Positions 45,850-57,129 of a DNA stretch of 64,000 nucleotides are shown here, piece by piece (the stretch's first letter is position 1; each line of letters starts with the position of its first letter). Source of the DNA: Leucocoprinus leucothites (Eukaryota > Basidiomycota > Agaricomycetes > Agaricales > Agaricaceae); contig JAACJO010000008.1 in assembly GCA_013368445.1 (NCBI GenBank), positions 1,922,001-1,986,000 on the forward strand, read 5' to 3'. A program made the translations under genes and the position numbers. The notes below the pieces were generated by a model. The model had not been told where the DNA came from. It made no database searches and saw only the letters and a list, made by a program, of their open reading frames with translations.

Positions 45850-46230
45850 GCTCACGAGTGCCGGTTCTTGAGTTCCTAGATATCGTGTAGAGGTCACTGT
45901 ATAGGCATCCCGTCTTGTTATGTTGCAGTCGTAACCATGATCTCTGTCACGCTTAAGCCTACGGGTATAATCGACGATTTTTCTCACATTAAACACAGGC
46001 CTTGCGCTCCATTGAGAGTCAATGGAGATTTTGATATTTGAGCTGGGATATAGCATCAAGTTAGCAAAGGAAATACGAATGCCGCAAGATTGGTATCTTA
46101 GATGAAGCATCCAACAATCATCCAAAGTCCAGAGAGTAAAGAGAGCAAATACAATTGATCGTGGGCAGCGAAACGATTTTTGAGTGTAGCGGAACTGAGC
46201 CAGCGCTGCAAACATATTGAATAGGTATTT

Positions 46231-48716
46231 TCAAACACTCGTAATGTTCCTAATGATATCCGATGCGCGCTCCGCAAGGATATACGTTGGCACCTGAGTA
46301 TGAGCTGCCGGAATGAAGGGCTGTGATCATATAAATTGGTCAGTTTCACCCTCCTAAGCGCCTACGAAAAGACTCACAAAAGCTGAAGCATCCACAACTC
46401 TTAACCCAATCGTACCCTTGACTGTGAGATCCGAGTTGAGCACACCGCTGCCACGACCAGTGCTTCCTGTCTTCCCCATGGACGCCGTGCACGAGACGTG
46501 GTTAATGGTGTCGGACGTGTTCCGGGCATACTGCTCGATTTGCTCGTCCGTTACCGCCGCTTTAAATGCACCGAATTCATCTTCGATCCAGCCGTCCCAT
46601 GATGGAGCCGCCATAAATGTCCGTGCTGCTTTGATGGATTCCCGAATCGTGAAGATATCGAATTCCGTGTCGTAGAAGTTGGGGTTGATGATAGGGGCAT
46701 CAAACGGATCAGCGGAGCTCAGAGCGATGTTGCCACCTGTTGAATTACGTTGGTTAGAAAATACATGGGTTCATGTAACGAGAGACTCACGGGACGTTGG
46801 CGATAGAACGACAGTGAGCAAGGTGAAGAAATTGCCACCAGGGTACTCGCTGACAAAGGATACGAATCCATCGGTGAAGATGAATTCATAATGAGCCGAT
46901 GTCGGTCCAGCACTGGGATCAATCACGTCCTGGAAAATTGAAGAGTTGTCTGGTAGTCTTAGCCAGCCAACATGGCTGGAGGGAGAAAGGGAGAGCAGGC
47001 CAGTTCGACTGGAATCCCACAGTGCTTGCTGTTCCGCAGCAAATGTGGCATTCATGCGCAATACATCAAGGGTGTCGGTCGAATTGACGGTGAACTGGTT
47101 CGTGACCAAAGGTTGATCCTATAATAGGTTAGGAGGTTACTTAACGAGACAATGACTTGTCTACTCACCTGAAGGTTCTGCCCAACATCGGGCGAATCAA
47201 CGATAGTCTCAATACCGAATTCTGCTAGAGTTGCATTGTCTCCAATGCCAGAAAGCATCACTATATGTAAATTCAGTACGGGCGTACTTGTTCATGCTGG
47301 GAAAATTCTCACAGATATGTGGTGTCTTGACGGCTCCAGCAGAAAGAATGACTTCACGGGTAGCGTTCAGCGAGAAAATTTGACCTAGATGTGGGAGTTC
47401 ATTATCCTGATCTTTGACTGTCCATAAGAATCGACCTACTACCAGCCGATTGCGCGAATTCTACGCCTTTGAATACGGGAACTCCATCCTGTGTGTCCGT
47501 CTGGATTACTCTTGTGACCAGGGTATGTACTAAAACGTCTACGTTCGGTCGGAACAGCGATGGTGCCAAGTAAGCCTTGGCAGAACTCGTGCGAGAGCCA
47601 TCGGCAACCTGAAACTATTCATTAGTTGTGTTCAACATTGATTGTGATTGCCCATCAGTACCGTAGATTGGAGCCAACCTGCCGCAGTATTGAATCTCGG
47701 CAAGAAAAGAAAACGGTGATAAATTCACTCACCGATACCAAGGGTATCGCCTGAGTTGTAATCAAGATTGAACGGAAAGCCGTCTACCTGGCTTGTGGCA
47801 TTAATTACACGATGATCCGCCGGAAGGATCATGTTCGCTGTGCTAAAGCCAACCGGACCTATAATATCATAATTCAGCAATGTGAGGACCCTCAGACCGG
47901 CTTCCGGTATACCAGTTGTCCCATGAAGAGTCACATTGAGTTCGCCAATTGGGTCATGCCCATCCGTGGCACGCGTAAAACGTTCCAGCTACATAAATCA
48001 AAAAGGGGGTATGTTACTAGCATGGAGTCACGCACCTTCAGCATGTATGGATGTAGTGAATCCCAAGACCACTGGTCATCCCCTGTCACGTTTGCCCATC
48101 GATTGAAATCGTCCTCGGAGCCTCGGGTGTATGCCATAAAATCTAGCAACGAGCCAAAAAGCGTTAAATTGTATTACTTGCAGGAATGCAATACAAAGTT
48201 ACTCACTGATTGAACTCGAGCCACCAAGAACAAATCCGCGCTCGTAGGGGAGCGAGCGACCGTTGAGGCCTGGCACATTGACGGTCGTGAAGTTCCAGTC
48301 CTGAGGTACATAGTTCAGAACATTATAACCGAAGATAAAGTAATGCGCACAAATTGTGAATTAATCAATCTAGGAGCATTTTGGGGTCCTTCGATGGCAA
48401 GGTTTCGAAAGTCGCTGGAATAAAGCTGATCAGCTTGAGCGCAAAGAATCGCCAGCAATCAGACTCTCACCTAGATCCCGCTTCAATTACAAGAATTTTG
48501 GAATCTTCATCCTCTGAAAGTCGGTTTGCGAGGACGCTCCCCGCAGTGCCGCCTTGAATTGCATTTCAGGTGCCTTCCAATGGCGAGCGACGGCCAAGAC
48601 TTACCTCCTACAATGATATAGTCGTATTCGCTGGCAGAAAGTTGGTCTGGACTCGTCAGCAACCTCGCGAACGAAAGTGAGACGAGCGAAGCTAGCACTA
48701 CAACCAGCTTGAGCAT
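46231..48716 (-). CDS. GMC-family FAD oxidoreductase, secreted (aryl-alcohol-oxidase-like)
   Basis: Starts [17 protein letters not shown], a signal peptide, at 48716. The FAD-binding ADP fold is YDYIIVGG / [11 protein letters not shown] across an intron, then KILVIEAGS. Later parts are [30 protein letters not shown], a GMC signature-2-like [15 protein letters not shown], then [14 protein letters not shown]. The C-terminal catalytic part has [22 protein letters not shown] and the last exon [19 protein letters not shown], with the two expected His residues. The stop is at 46231. Such enzymes oxidise alcohols or sugars and give H2O2. Long introns with several short exons; no disruption seen. Its stop lies 381 nt from the methyltransferase stop (convergent). 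Confidence 0.92.
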
Positions 48717-49295
48717 ATTGGCAGTACTTCTGACTGGATTCGGTTAGACACAACTTTCAACACTTGGTTTTTAGAGGAGAATGAACATTTGCTTGCCTAG
48801 GTGTGTGGGTTCCAACATCACATAAGCTGATGGATGCAGCCGATGACAGAGGCAAAATGGGACCATGAGGTTCATTTATAGAACATCCATAGTCTCTTTC
48901 TAATCGTGGGAGGGCGACATGTATGCAAGTGTACACTGCACGATCCAGGGTCGCAGTGTATAAATGATTATAAGTAGTCCGTCAGATGAAGAGCGTCAGC
49001 CGGGTCTGAGTACTTAGTCTCGGCACAAGACGTCCACCTCTGGCATGCGGTGGCAGACTTCGTTCAAACTCGGGGGATAGGAAAGATCAATGCTTTGTAG
49101 ATCAAAGTCAGGAGGACCAGGGAGGGCCATGTTCGCACGTGATCACGACACTGAACGCTAAGTACTGATCCAAAGGCTGTCTATATGATATATTTCTCAT
49201 TCTTCCCAGAGCAGACATGTCTCCTGAATTCTTTTCTGGAACAACGCTGACCCAGTGCGTTATAAAATCGATTCGTAATTATGATGCTACACCAG
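48717..49295. other. GMC promoter side, up to element 2
   Basis: About 0.6 kb upstream of the GMC gene with no ORF I can support. It ends with the target sequence ACCAG beside the element 2 LTR. Confidence 0.5.
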
Positions 49296-50076
49296 TGTAG
49301 AGATTGTGAGTTCGGTTGCTCATGAAAATGGCAACCTCTCGCAAATCTCTAGTGATCTTAACCACTCGGATCACTGTTGATTTCGGAGCGCCCACGAGCC
49401 GCCCACTCCTTTTCTGGTTTCGGTATCTATCCACCTCCATTCCTCCTCTTTTTCAACTTTCCTCTTCCGAATTTTATGTTCAAATTTTCATTCTTGCGTC
49501 GTCATGTTGTCATAATAATGTACCTGTAATCTGTATTGAATTATGTACTTGTAATTGCTTTGTATAATATTGTACTGACATCTCTCCATCTCAACCTATG
49601 CCCATTTTTCCTCTTCCCTCTAACTAGTCCACTGCCTCGATAATGTACTTGTATTGCGTATTTATTTAGCCCCTGTTTCGTGTACATTTCGAGCCGCTTT
49701 ATTGTTCTTTTCTTTTACTTTCAATTTTCCTTTTTAATCTTCTTTTCATCTTTCTACTTCGAAATATTCGCTCAAAATTATTATTTCTTGTTGTATTTAA
49801 ACCCTGTACAAGCTGCAGTTGCAGATCATCGAATTTACTGCCTATCTCACTCGTCTCTAATCGTCTGAACTCATCTCAAATTTATCTGAATCAAAACCTG
49901 ATTTATTCCTGTATCTACTACATCTCGAAGTTTTCCTCTTTTCCTAAACTCATCTCCACTCGTTCTCTCGTCGTTCCGCCTCCTAGGACGTCGTCTTCGG
50001 TCCAGAAGCCCAACGGCTGTTGGAATCGGCCGTGCTCGCAGTTTTATTTTGTTGTAAAAGGGTTTATTACTCTTCA
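49296..50076 (+). repeat. Element 2, 5' LTR (781 bp)
   Basis: A/T-rich second half with TATTTAAA near 49794. The motif ATGTAC(C/T)TGTA occurs three times (49518, 49543, 49643). Confidence 0.95.
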
Positions 50077-50078
50077 AC

Positions 50079-50096
50079 TGGAGCCCACCGCGAGGG
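50079..50096 (+). other. Element 2 primer-binding site
   Basis: TGGAGCCCACCGCGAGGG, the same as in element 1, two nt after the LTR. Confidence 0.75.
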
Positions 50097-50273
50097 GCTT
50101 CAAAACCGAAACCTTTGTCCACAATACCTCGTAACCTTGCCCAGGAACTAGCCCTATCACTACATAATCCCAATAACCTCTCTTCCGACACCCTTGCGAC
50201 CGCCGAAGAATTTCTCTCATTTGCTTCTGACTCCAGTACTCTCACCGATACTTCCTTTCATCTTGATCCCTTC

Positions 50274-52607
50274 ATGGCTGACGCTGGCGGACAACTACCT
50301 GGCGGATTTGACGGTGAGCCACTGCAACCACCAAATAATCAAGAACAAGCACCAGTCCCACCTGGATATGTTGCTCAGCATTTCCCCCTTCCACCTGGTC
50401 AGGCTCCTCCTGGCTTTGAACCAGCCCAATTTCCTGCTCAGCCTGACGGTCAACCACCTCCACCACCTAATCAACAACCCTTCATCATCTATCAGCCTCC
50501 AGCACCTCGTCATATGCCCTCTCGTTACGATCGGAATGCTCCAAAATTTGATGGACATCCCAGATCTCTCCGAAGATTCTTCGAGGAAGTAGATATGCTT
50601 GGAAGGGAATGTGGACTCAACCAACGAGAGTTGATTGTCCACACACTTCGTTACCTTGATAGCCGGGACTATGATGCTTGGACTAGCCGTCCATCCGCTG
50701 CTGGTGCCGATTGGATTCGCTTCAAGGAGGACATATTAGCAATGTACCCAGGAGCGGAGGATGATGCGAGATATAACGTTACTGACCTCGAAGTCTTCGT
50801 CGAAAGACATGCGGCCAAGCCCATGCGAGATCGGTTCCAGTTTGGGGAATATTATCGCGAGTTCTTGACGCGATCCGCTTGGTTGTTGAACCGAAACCTA
50901 ATTTCGCAAAGAGAGCGAAATAAACTCTTCCTCAGTGGATTCCACATCGATTTCAGGCAGCAATTACGCACCCAGCTTCGTATCCAGGATCCGAGGCATG
51001 CTCTTGATGAACCTTGGGATATTGACGATGTTGAGGGCGCTGCACGATTTTTACTCGATGGAACTGGTTCAGGAAACGTGCTTACATTGTCTACACCCTC
51101 TCCATCACCTCCTCCAACCTATCCTGTCGCTCCTGCCCCTCATTTCACTCCGTCACCTCGCGAAACATTTGATATGTCTTCTATTGAGCAGATCCTGACT
51201 TCTGATGCATTTTTGAGTCGATTGGCTGGGAAACTCAATGTTCCTGCTCGTAGCAATCCTCAGTCATCGTATCAGCCTCCTTTCCAACAAAACTCACCGC
51301 AGCAACGACAAGCCTGGCCTTGTGGCTTCTGTCATAGCACAGAACACATGTTTAGACGTTGCCCAAGCCTCGATGATTATCTTCGTCGTGGTTTATGCAT
51401 CCGGGACGGCTCCAATCGCATCTGTATGCCTGATGGTACATCAGTATCGCCTCAGGTCGCTCCTGGTCGAAATATGAAGGAAAGAATCGACAATTGGCAT
51501 AAATCGCGCTCACCTGCGAGTGTCCCAGCTCAGGCCAACATCCTGGAGGTTTACCCATCGAGATCGATCGCTTCTAGCCCCTCCTATACTCCTGTCACTT
51601 CCTCAATGCCATATTCCACTTCTCACACCTCCCAGGATGAAGAAGAGCTTGCCAGGCTCGAAGCGATCGCTCTAGCCACTATGAAACGTCAGGATGAGAT
51701 TAGGAGGCGTTCTGGTAATGCAGGAAAGGCCAGGAACGCACCACTAACGCCAAAATCGACGCCCACTGTTCCTAATCCATCTCAGAACGCTCCAGCTACT
51801 TCCTCCACTTCCCCACCTTCCAAACCACCTCACACTTCGAATTCCGCGCCTCCAAAGCCTTCTACACCCGACCCGCATACCCAGGGACAGCAATATCGAT
51901 TCGCTGCGCCAATTGAGGACCCTAAGACCGTTAGGGATGTCATACAACGAAGCCTGGATGGTCCAGTCACCTTAACTCAAAGGGAACTCTATGCAATCGC
52001 TCCAGAGGTCAGAAGACATATCAAAGAGCAGATTACTACACACAGGGTGCCTGTAGGACCTCCAGCAGGTGCTACCCTGCTCGAAAACGCTGGAAAAGAC
52101 GCCGATCTTGCAGTATCTTCTGTTATCCAACACCATCTCTCTTCTCCTCCCTATTCCATCATTGTGGCCAATCCTGTCGAAGAACTTCGCACAATCCCTC
52201 TTGAAATCGATGGAAAGGTGACGGTTGATGCTATCCTTGACGAAGGGTCACAAGTTATTGGGATCCGACGCGATGTCTGGGAGAAATTGGGCTTACCTCT
52301 CCATAGGGACCAGAGTATTATGATGGAATCTGCTAATGCGACCAAGGAATTGACTCTGGGACTTCTTCGAGACCTTCCTGTTCGTATTGGGAGCAGTATC
52401 TTCTATCTCCAGGTCCAAGTTTTCGAGCACGCACCTTATGAAATGCTCCTTGGTCGTCCCTTCCTCACACTCACCCAAGCCCAAACTCACCATTACTCCA
52501 ATGGTGACTCTCATATCACCCTCTTCGACCCTAATACCAAAGAGACCATCACTATTCCCACTTCGGTTCGAGTCCGGGTACCTGTCCAGTCAAATCCGGG
52601 TTTTTGA
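50274..52607 (+). CDS. gag: Element 2 Gag-protease polyprotein
   Basis: 777 aa from the ATG at 50274, aligned with that of element 1; the frame is open for 53 more codons upstream with no ATG. A Pro/Gln-rich start is followed by the capsid-type domain (APKFDGHPRSLRRFFEEVDM), a CX2CX4HX4C knuckle (CGFCHSTEHMFRRC), a Ser/Pro linker, and the protease with DAILDEGSQVIGIRRDVWEK and LLGRPFL. D-E-G again replaces D-S/T-G. The end is CCG-GGT-TTT-TGA. Confidence 0.93.
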   Translation: MADAGGQLPGGFDGEPLQPPNNQEQAPVPPGYVAQHFPLPPGQAPPGFEPAQFPAQPDGQPPPPPNQQPFIIYQPPAPRHMPSRYDRNAPKFDGHPRSLRRFFEEVDMLGRECGLNQRELIVHTLRYLDSRDYDAWTSRPSAAGADWIRFKEDILAMYPGAEDDARYNVTDLEVFVERHAAKPMRDRFQFGEYYREFLTRSAWLLNRNLISQRERNKLFLSGFHIDFRQQLRTQLRIQDPRHALDEPWDIDDVEGAARFLLDGTGSGNVLTLSTPSPSPPPTYPVAPAPHFTPSPRETFDMSSIEQILTSDAFLSRLAGKLNVPARSNPQSSYQPPFQQNSPQQRQAWPCGFCHSTEHMFRRCPSLDDYLRRGLCIRDGSNRICMPDGTSVSPQVAPGRNMKERIDNWHKSRSPASVPAQANILEVYPSRSIASSPSYTPVTSSMPYSTSHTSQDEEELARLEAIALATMKRQDEIRRRSGNAGKARNAPLTPKSTPTVPNPSQNAPATSSTSPPSKPPHTSNSAPPKPSTPDPHTQGQQYRFAAPIEDPKTVRDVIQRSLDGPVTLTQRELYAIAPEVRRHIKEQITTHRVPVGPPAGATLLENAGKDADLAVSSVIQHHLSSPPYSIIVANPVEELRTIPLEIDGKVTVDAILDEGSQVIGIRRDVWEKLGLPLHRDQSIMMESANATKELTLGLLRDLPVRIGSSIFYLQVQVFEHAPYEMLLGRPFLTLTQAQTHHYSNGDSHITLFDPNTKETITIPTSVRVRVPVQSNPGF

Positions 52608-52636
52608 ACATCGATGATTCGGTTAAAGAAGACCGA
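52598..52636 (+). promoter_or_regulatory. Element 2 predicted -1 ribosomal frameshift signal
   Basis: Slippery heptamer GGGTTTT (52598-52604) directly before the gag TGA. A 14-nt spacer follows, then TCGGT (52619-52623) pairing with ACCGA (52632-52636). Compared with element 1 the loop is longer and one pair is changed but kept paired. Confidence 0.72.
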
Positions 52637-52726
52637 GGAGACATCACATCACAAACTGGTTCCCACCATCCAATCACATCACATCATCAATCACCTTCCA
52701 TATCCGTCACTCATATATCTCTATCC

Positions 52727-55700
52727 ATGATCTCTCCCCTTGCCTACACCACCACAGCCTTTGCTCCCATCCACAAGCCCCAGTCAATATACGAAATTTG
52801 CCTATCCGAAATCAACCGGAATGAGTCCGAACTCGAAATTTCCAGTCTTGCATACAAGAAAGTTGCCAACAGAATTAAACCAGTTTCTACTACACTTCCA
52901 GAGAATTACCGGATCGTTCGCCGAATACCCACCGATCCACTTGAGTCTATGCCATTACTTCCTACACATCCTCCCAAATTCGCTCCCGGCACTCGCTACA
53001 CTCTTGAACGCATGCAATCAATGAATATCAATCCTGACAGCTTCTTATGGCCCGAAGAGGAGAAATTAGTCCACCACCTTATCCGAATGCAGGAACTTGG
53101 CTTCGCTTGGAGCGAAGACGAGAAAGGAAAGTTCTCGAGTGACTATTTCGATCCCATCATCATTCCCACTATTGAACACATTCCCTGGTCGCTTCGCAAT
53201 ATCCCCATTCCCCCCGGCATCTTTCACAAGGTTGTTGACATCATCAAGGCCAAGATTGCCGCCGGTGTCTATGAACCTTCCAGCTCTTCCTATCGCTCCC
53301 GGTGGTTCTGCGTCCTGAAGAAGGATGGGAAATCACTCCGACTCGTGCACGATTTACAGCCATTAAATGCCGTCACCATCAAAGATGCTGGAGTACCACC
53401 TATTCTTGAAACTTATGCTGAGTCCTTTGGCGGTCGTGGCTGTTATGGCATCTTTGACTTATTTGTTGGCTTCGATCAGCGCGCTCTCGCTCCCGAATCT
53501 CGCGATCTCACTACATTCCAAACCCCTCTCGGCACCCTTCGTCTCACCTCCATTCCTATGGGTTACACCAACTCTATGCAGATCCAGCATGGAGATCTCA
53601 CTTTCCTACTTCAAGACGAAATTCCTGACATCGCTGTACCTTTCATTGATGATGTTCCGGTCAAGGGACCAAAAACCCGATATGAAACTCGCGACGGCTT
53701 TGAGACCATTCCTGAAAATCCGAAAATTCGTCGTTTTGTCTGGGAGCATCTCCAGAATGTCAACCGCATTATTCAACGCATCAAGCATGCTGGCGGCACA
53801 TTTTCTGCATCCAAATCTCGCCTCTGTACACCTTCTGCAGTCGTTGTGGGTCACCTTTGTACCTATGAAGGTCGTCTTCCAGACACTACTAGAGTGCAGA
53901 AAATCGTCGATTGGCCTCCCTGTTCCGATCTCACCGAAGTGCGAGGCTTCCTTGGCACTCTTGGTACTATTCGCATTTTTATTCCGAATTTTTCGGCAAT
54001 TTCTCGACCACTGGTTAGGCTCACAAAGAAGGGAGTGGAGTTTCGCTTTGGAGAAGAAGAACAGGTTGCTATGGATGAGTTGAAGGAGCTAGCTCGAAAT
54101 TCGGCATCTATTCGATCATTGGACTATTCCAGCACTAATGAGGTCATTTTAGGTGTTGATACCTCGAAAATCGCTGTTGGATACATCCTTGCACAACTAG
54201 GAGACAACTCCAAGCGCTATCCTTCAAGGTTTGGATCGATTACACTCAATGAACGCGAATCCAGGTATTCCCAAGCGAAGTTGGAGTTATTTGGGCTGTT
54301 TAGAGCGTTGAAGGATGTCAGGATTTGGATTATTGGAGTGCTGAATTTAGTGGTTGAAGTGGATGCGAAGTATATCAAGGGTATGATCAATAATCCTGAT
54401 ATCCAGCCCTCGGCTTCGATAAATCGTTGGATTTCGGCGATTTTACTCTTCGATTTTCGTCTTAGGCATGTCCCAGGGAAGGAGCATGGTCCAGATGGTT
54501 TATCTCGACGTCCACGAGCCCCAGAAGACCCCGAAATCAATGACGATTATGAGGAATGGATCGACTCTGCCAATTCCTTCAGCTTTTCGCATCCAATTTC
54601 TCATAATTCCTCTGCACCTCTTTCCTCTTCCTCAGACGATTTCTGGTGGCCCTGGGCCTCGAATACATTCGCTATCGAAATTCTGAATGAAACCGGCTCG
54701 CTCCAATTATCACTATATTCCCTAGGACACCTTACACCTTCCTCCACCACTTCCCCTTCACCCCAAGTCGAAATCCTTTCAAGCGTCACTTCCCATTCAT
54801 CCCCATCGTCTCATCCCACTATTCCTCGTTCTGAGAAAGCAGAACTTCACGATCTTGAGCTCAAACGAGTTGAAGCGTTCCTAATCAATCCTAAACGACC
54901 ACCTGACATGTCTGATGACGACTACAAACGGTTTATTCGATTTTCGTCGGGATTTTTTGTGCGAGATGGCAGACTTTGGAAGAAGGATCAGAAGATGAAA
55001 CACAAGTTGGTAGTGCCCAAAGAACGTCGCTACGAGCTCATTCACCAGGCTCATGATGAGATGGGTCACAAGGGTATATTCACAGTTCGACTTCGACTTT
55101 TGGAGCGATTTTGGTGGCCACAACTCGAGCAGGATGTTCGCTGGTTTATCAAAACATGCCACGAGTGTCAAACGCGATTATTCCATAATTTTCACATTCC
55201 CCCAACCGTTCCGATTCCCTTCACACTCTTCCGGAAGGTCTATATCGACACCATGTTCATGCCAAAATCAAATGGATACCGCTACATTGTCCATGCCCGC
55301 TGTTCACTCTCCTCTTACCCAGAATGGCGCATGCTTCGCTTGGAGAATGCTCGCACACTTGGAGCTTTTATCTTCGAAGATATCCTTTGCAGATGGGGTG
55401 CGGTAGAAGAAATTGTGACGGATAATGGACCAGCCTTTGTCCAAGCAACTGAATTCCTCTCCCAGCGTTACAAGATCAATCATATTCGCATTTCACCTTA
55501 CAATTCACGGGCAAACGGTCCAGTCGAACGGAGACACCTGGATGTTAGGGAATCATTGGTAAAGGCTGCAGGAGGTGAAGAAAATCGTTGGGGAATGGTG
55601 GCACCTTCAGTCTTTTGGGCAGAGCGAATTTCTATTCAAAAATCGACAGGATATTCACCCTACTACATCGCACATGGTGTGGAGCCACTTTTACCATTCG

Positions 55701-56353
55701 ATCTTGCTGAAGCGACGTATCTAGCTCCTCCTCTCACTAAACCACTTTCCACTACCGACCTCATCGCTACCCGAGCTATCCAGCTTCAGAAACGACCTCA
55801 GGACCTTGCTAGGGTCAAGGAACTTGTCCTCAAGGCTCGATACGACTCTATCCGCCATTTCAATGAGAAGTATTCGAATAAAATCCGAGATTTTGACTTC
55901 TCACCAGGTTCTCTTGTATTAGTCCGAAATTCGCGATATGACCACGATGTGGGCAGCAAAACCAAGCCCAGATATTTCGGACCACTTATAGTACTCAAGA
56001 GAACAACTGGAGGATCGTATATCCTTGCAGAGCTCGACGGATCGATTTCCAAGCTTCGTTTTGCGGCATTTCGACTTGTTCCCTATTATCCAAGGGATAT
56101 CCGAGCCATTCCTGTCACCAAACTCACCGACGCGACGCCTGAAGCACTCGAAGACATGACATACGATCCAGAATCATCCCATTCTTCCCAGACAACCCCA
56201 CCTCTCACCGTCAATGTCGCATTTTCTCCACCAAGCACCACCACTCTCCTGCACTTCTTGACACCTTCCAGACACCACCAACTCGAAATTTCACCACAAC
56301 TTTGTCAGTACACTGCCCGGGAGGTCAGTACGAAGTGTACCCAGCAGATGTAG
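52727..56353 (+). CDS. pol: Element 2 Pol: reverse transcriptase, RNase H, integrase
   Basis: 1,208 aa from the first ATG at 52727 (MISPLAYTTTAF, aligned with MISPIAFTSNHF of element 1); the frame is open back to the slippery site. RT carries FIDDVPVKG, RNase H carries VILGVDTSKIAVGYILAQLG, and integrase has QAHDEMGHKG, KTCHECQ, IDTM, VTDNGPAF and PVERRH. The RYFGPLIVLKRT module is at the end, with a longer tail than element 1. The stop TAG lies within the 3' LTR. Confidence 0.95.
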   Translation: MISPLAYTTTAFAPIHKPQSIYEICLSEINRNESELEISSLAYKKVANRIKPVSTTLPENYRIVRRIPTDPLESMPLLPTHPPKFAPGTRYTLERMQSMNINPDSFLWPEEEKLVHHLIRMQELGFAWSEDEKGKFSSDYFDPIIIPTIEHIPWSLRNIPIPPGIFHKVVDIIKAKIAAGVYEPSSSSYRSRWFCVLKKDGKSLRLVHDLQPLNAVTIKDAGVPPILETYAESFGGRGCYGIFDLFVGFDQRALAPESRDLTTFQTPLGTLRLTSIPMGYTNSMQIQHGDLTFLLQDEIPDIAVPFIDDVPVKGPKTRYETRDGFETIPENPKIRRFVWEHLQNVNRIIQRIKHAGGTFSASKSRLCTPSAVVVGHLCTYEGRLPDTTRVQKIVDWPPCSDLTEVRGFLGTLGTIRIFIPNFSAISRPLVRLTKKGVEFRFGEEEQVAMDELKELARNSASIRSLDYSSTNEVILGVDTSKIAVGYILAQLGDNSKRYPSRFGSITLNERESRYSQAKLELFGLFRALKDVRIWIIGVLNLVVEVDAKYIKGMINNPDIQPSASINRWISAILLFDFRLRHVPGKEHGPDGLSRRPRAPEDPEINDDYEEWIDSANSFSFSHPISHNSSAPLSSSSDDFWWPWASNTFAIEILNETGSLQLSLYSLGHLTPSSTTSPSPQVEILSSVTSHSSPSSHPTIPRSEKAELHDLELKRVEAFLINPKRPPDMSDDDYKRFIRFSSGFFVRDGRLWKKDQKMKHKLVVPKERRYELIHQAHDEMGHKGIFTVRLRLLERFWWPQLEQDVRWFIKTCHECQTRLFHNFHIPPTVPIPFTLFRKVYIDTMFMPKSNGYRYIVHARCSLSSYPEWRMLRLENARTLGAFIFEDILCRWGAVEEIVTDNGPAFVQATEFLSQRYKINHIRISPYNSRANGPVERRHLDVRESLVKAAGGEENRWGMVAPSVFWAERISIQKSTGYSPYYIAHGVEPLLPFDLAEATYLAPPLTKPLSTTDLIATRAIQLQKRPQDLARVKELVLKARYDSIRHFNEKYSNKIRDFDFSPGSLVLVRNSRYDHDVGSKTKPRYFGPLIVLKRTTGGSYILAELDGSISKLRFAAFRLVPYYPRDIRAIPVTKLTDATPEALEDMTYDPESSHSSQTTPPLTVNVAFSPPSTTTLLHFLTPSRHHQLEISPQLCQYTAREVSTKCTQQM

Positions 56354-57129
56354 AGATTGTGAGTTCGGTTGCTCATGAAAATGGCAACCTCTCGCAAATC
56401 TCTAGTGATCTTAACCACTCGGATCACTGTTGATTTCGGAGCGCCCACGAGCCGCCCACTCCTTTTCTGGTTTCGGTATCTATCCACCTCCATTCCTCCT
56501 CTTTTTCAACTTTCCTCTTCCGAATTTTATGTTCAAATTTTCATTCTTGCGTCGTCATGTTGTCATAATAATGTACCTGTAATCTGTATTGAATTATGTA
56601 CTTGTAATTGCTTTGTATAATATTGTACTGACATCTCTCCATCTCAACCTATGCCCATTTTTCCTCTTCCCTCTAACTAGTCCACTGCCTCGATAATGTA
56701 CTTGTATTGCGTATTTATTTAGCCCCTGTTTCGTGTACATTTCGAGCCGCTTTATTGTTCTTTTCTTTTACTTTCAATTTTCCTTTTTAATCTTCTTTTC
56801 ATCTTTCTACTTCGAAATATTCGCTCAAAATTATTATTTCTTGTTGTATTTAAACCCTGTACAAGCTGCAGTTGCAGATCATCGAATTTACTGCCTATCT
56901 CACTCGTCTCTAATCGTCTGAACTCATCTCAAATTTATCTGAATCAAAACCTGATTTATTCCTGTATCTACTACATCTCGAAGTTTTCCTCTTTTCCTAA
57001 ACTCATCTCCACTCGTTCTCTCGTCGTTCCGCCTCCTAGGACGTCGTCTTCGGTCCAGAAGCCCAACGGCTGTTGGAATCGGCCGTGCTCGCAGTTTTAT
57101 TTTGTTGTAAAAGGGTTTATTACTCTTCA
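56349..57129 (+). repeat. Element 2, 3' LTR (781 bp)
   Basis: Identical by eye to the 5' LTR. Preceded by GAAGTGTACCCAGCAGA, which is not a polypurine tract. Confidence 0.95.

Larger units (their letters stand above)
38128..46230. repeat. Cluster duplication, copy D (fuller copy)
   Basis: Collinear and in the same orientation as 57675-64000. It includes the 5' two thirds of the MFS gene, the whole DUF6534 gene, the divergent promoter region and the methyltransferase. Copy D keeps two stretches missing from copy E: MFS nt ~38660-39503 and ~40690-41405. Homology reaches AATAGGTATT at 46220-46229, one base short of the GMC stop codon, because the window ends there in copy E. Confidence 0.9.
49296..57129 (+). 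mobile_element. Element 2: complete Ty3/gypsy LTR retrotransposon
   Basis: 7,834 bp, with 781-bp LTRs (49296-50076 and 56349-57129) that look identical. They begin TGTAGAGATTG and end CTCTTCA. Flanks give CCAG on both sides (4 bp), or ACCAG if the LTR is taken to end in TTC. Gene order, primer site, -1 frameshift and pol-LTR overlap are as in element 1. The LTRs are otherwise unrelated and the proteins are clearly diverged, so these are two lineages of one clade. All ORFs are open. Confidence 0.96.
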
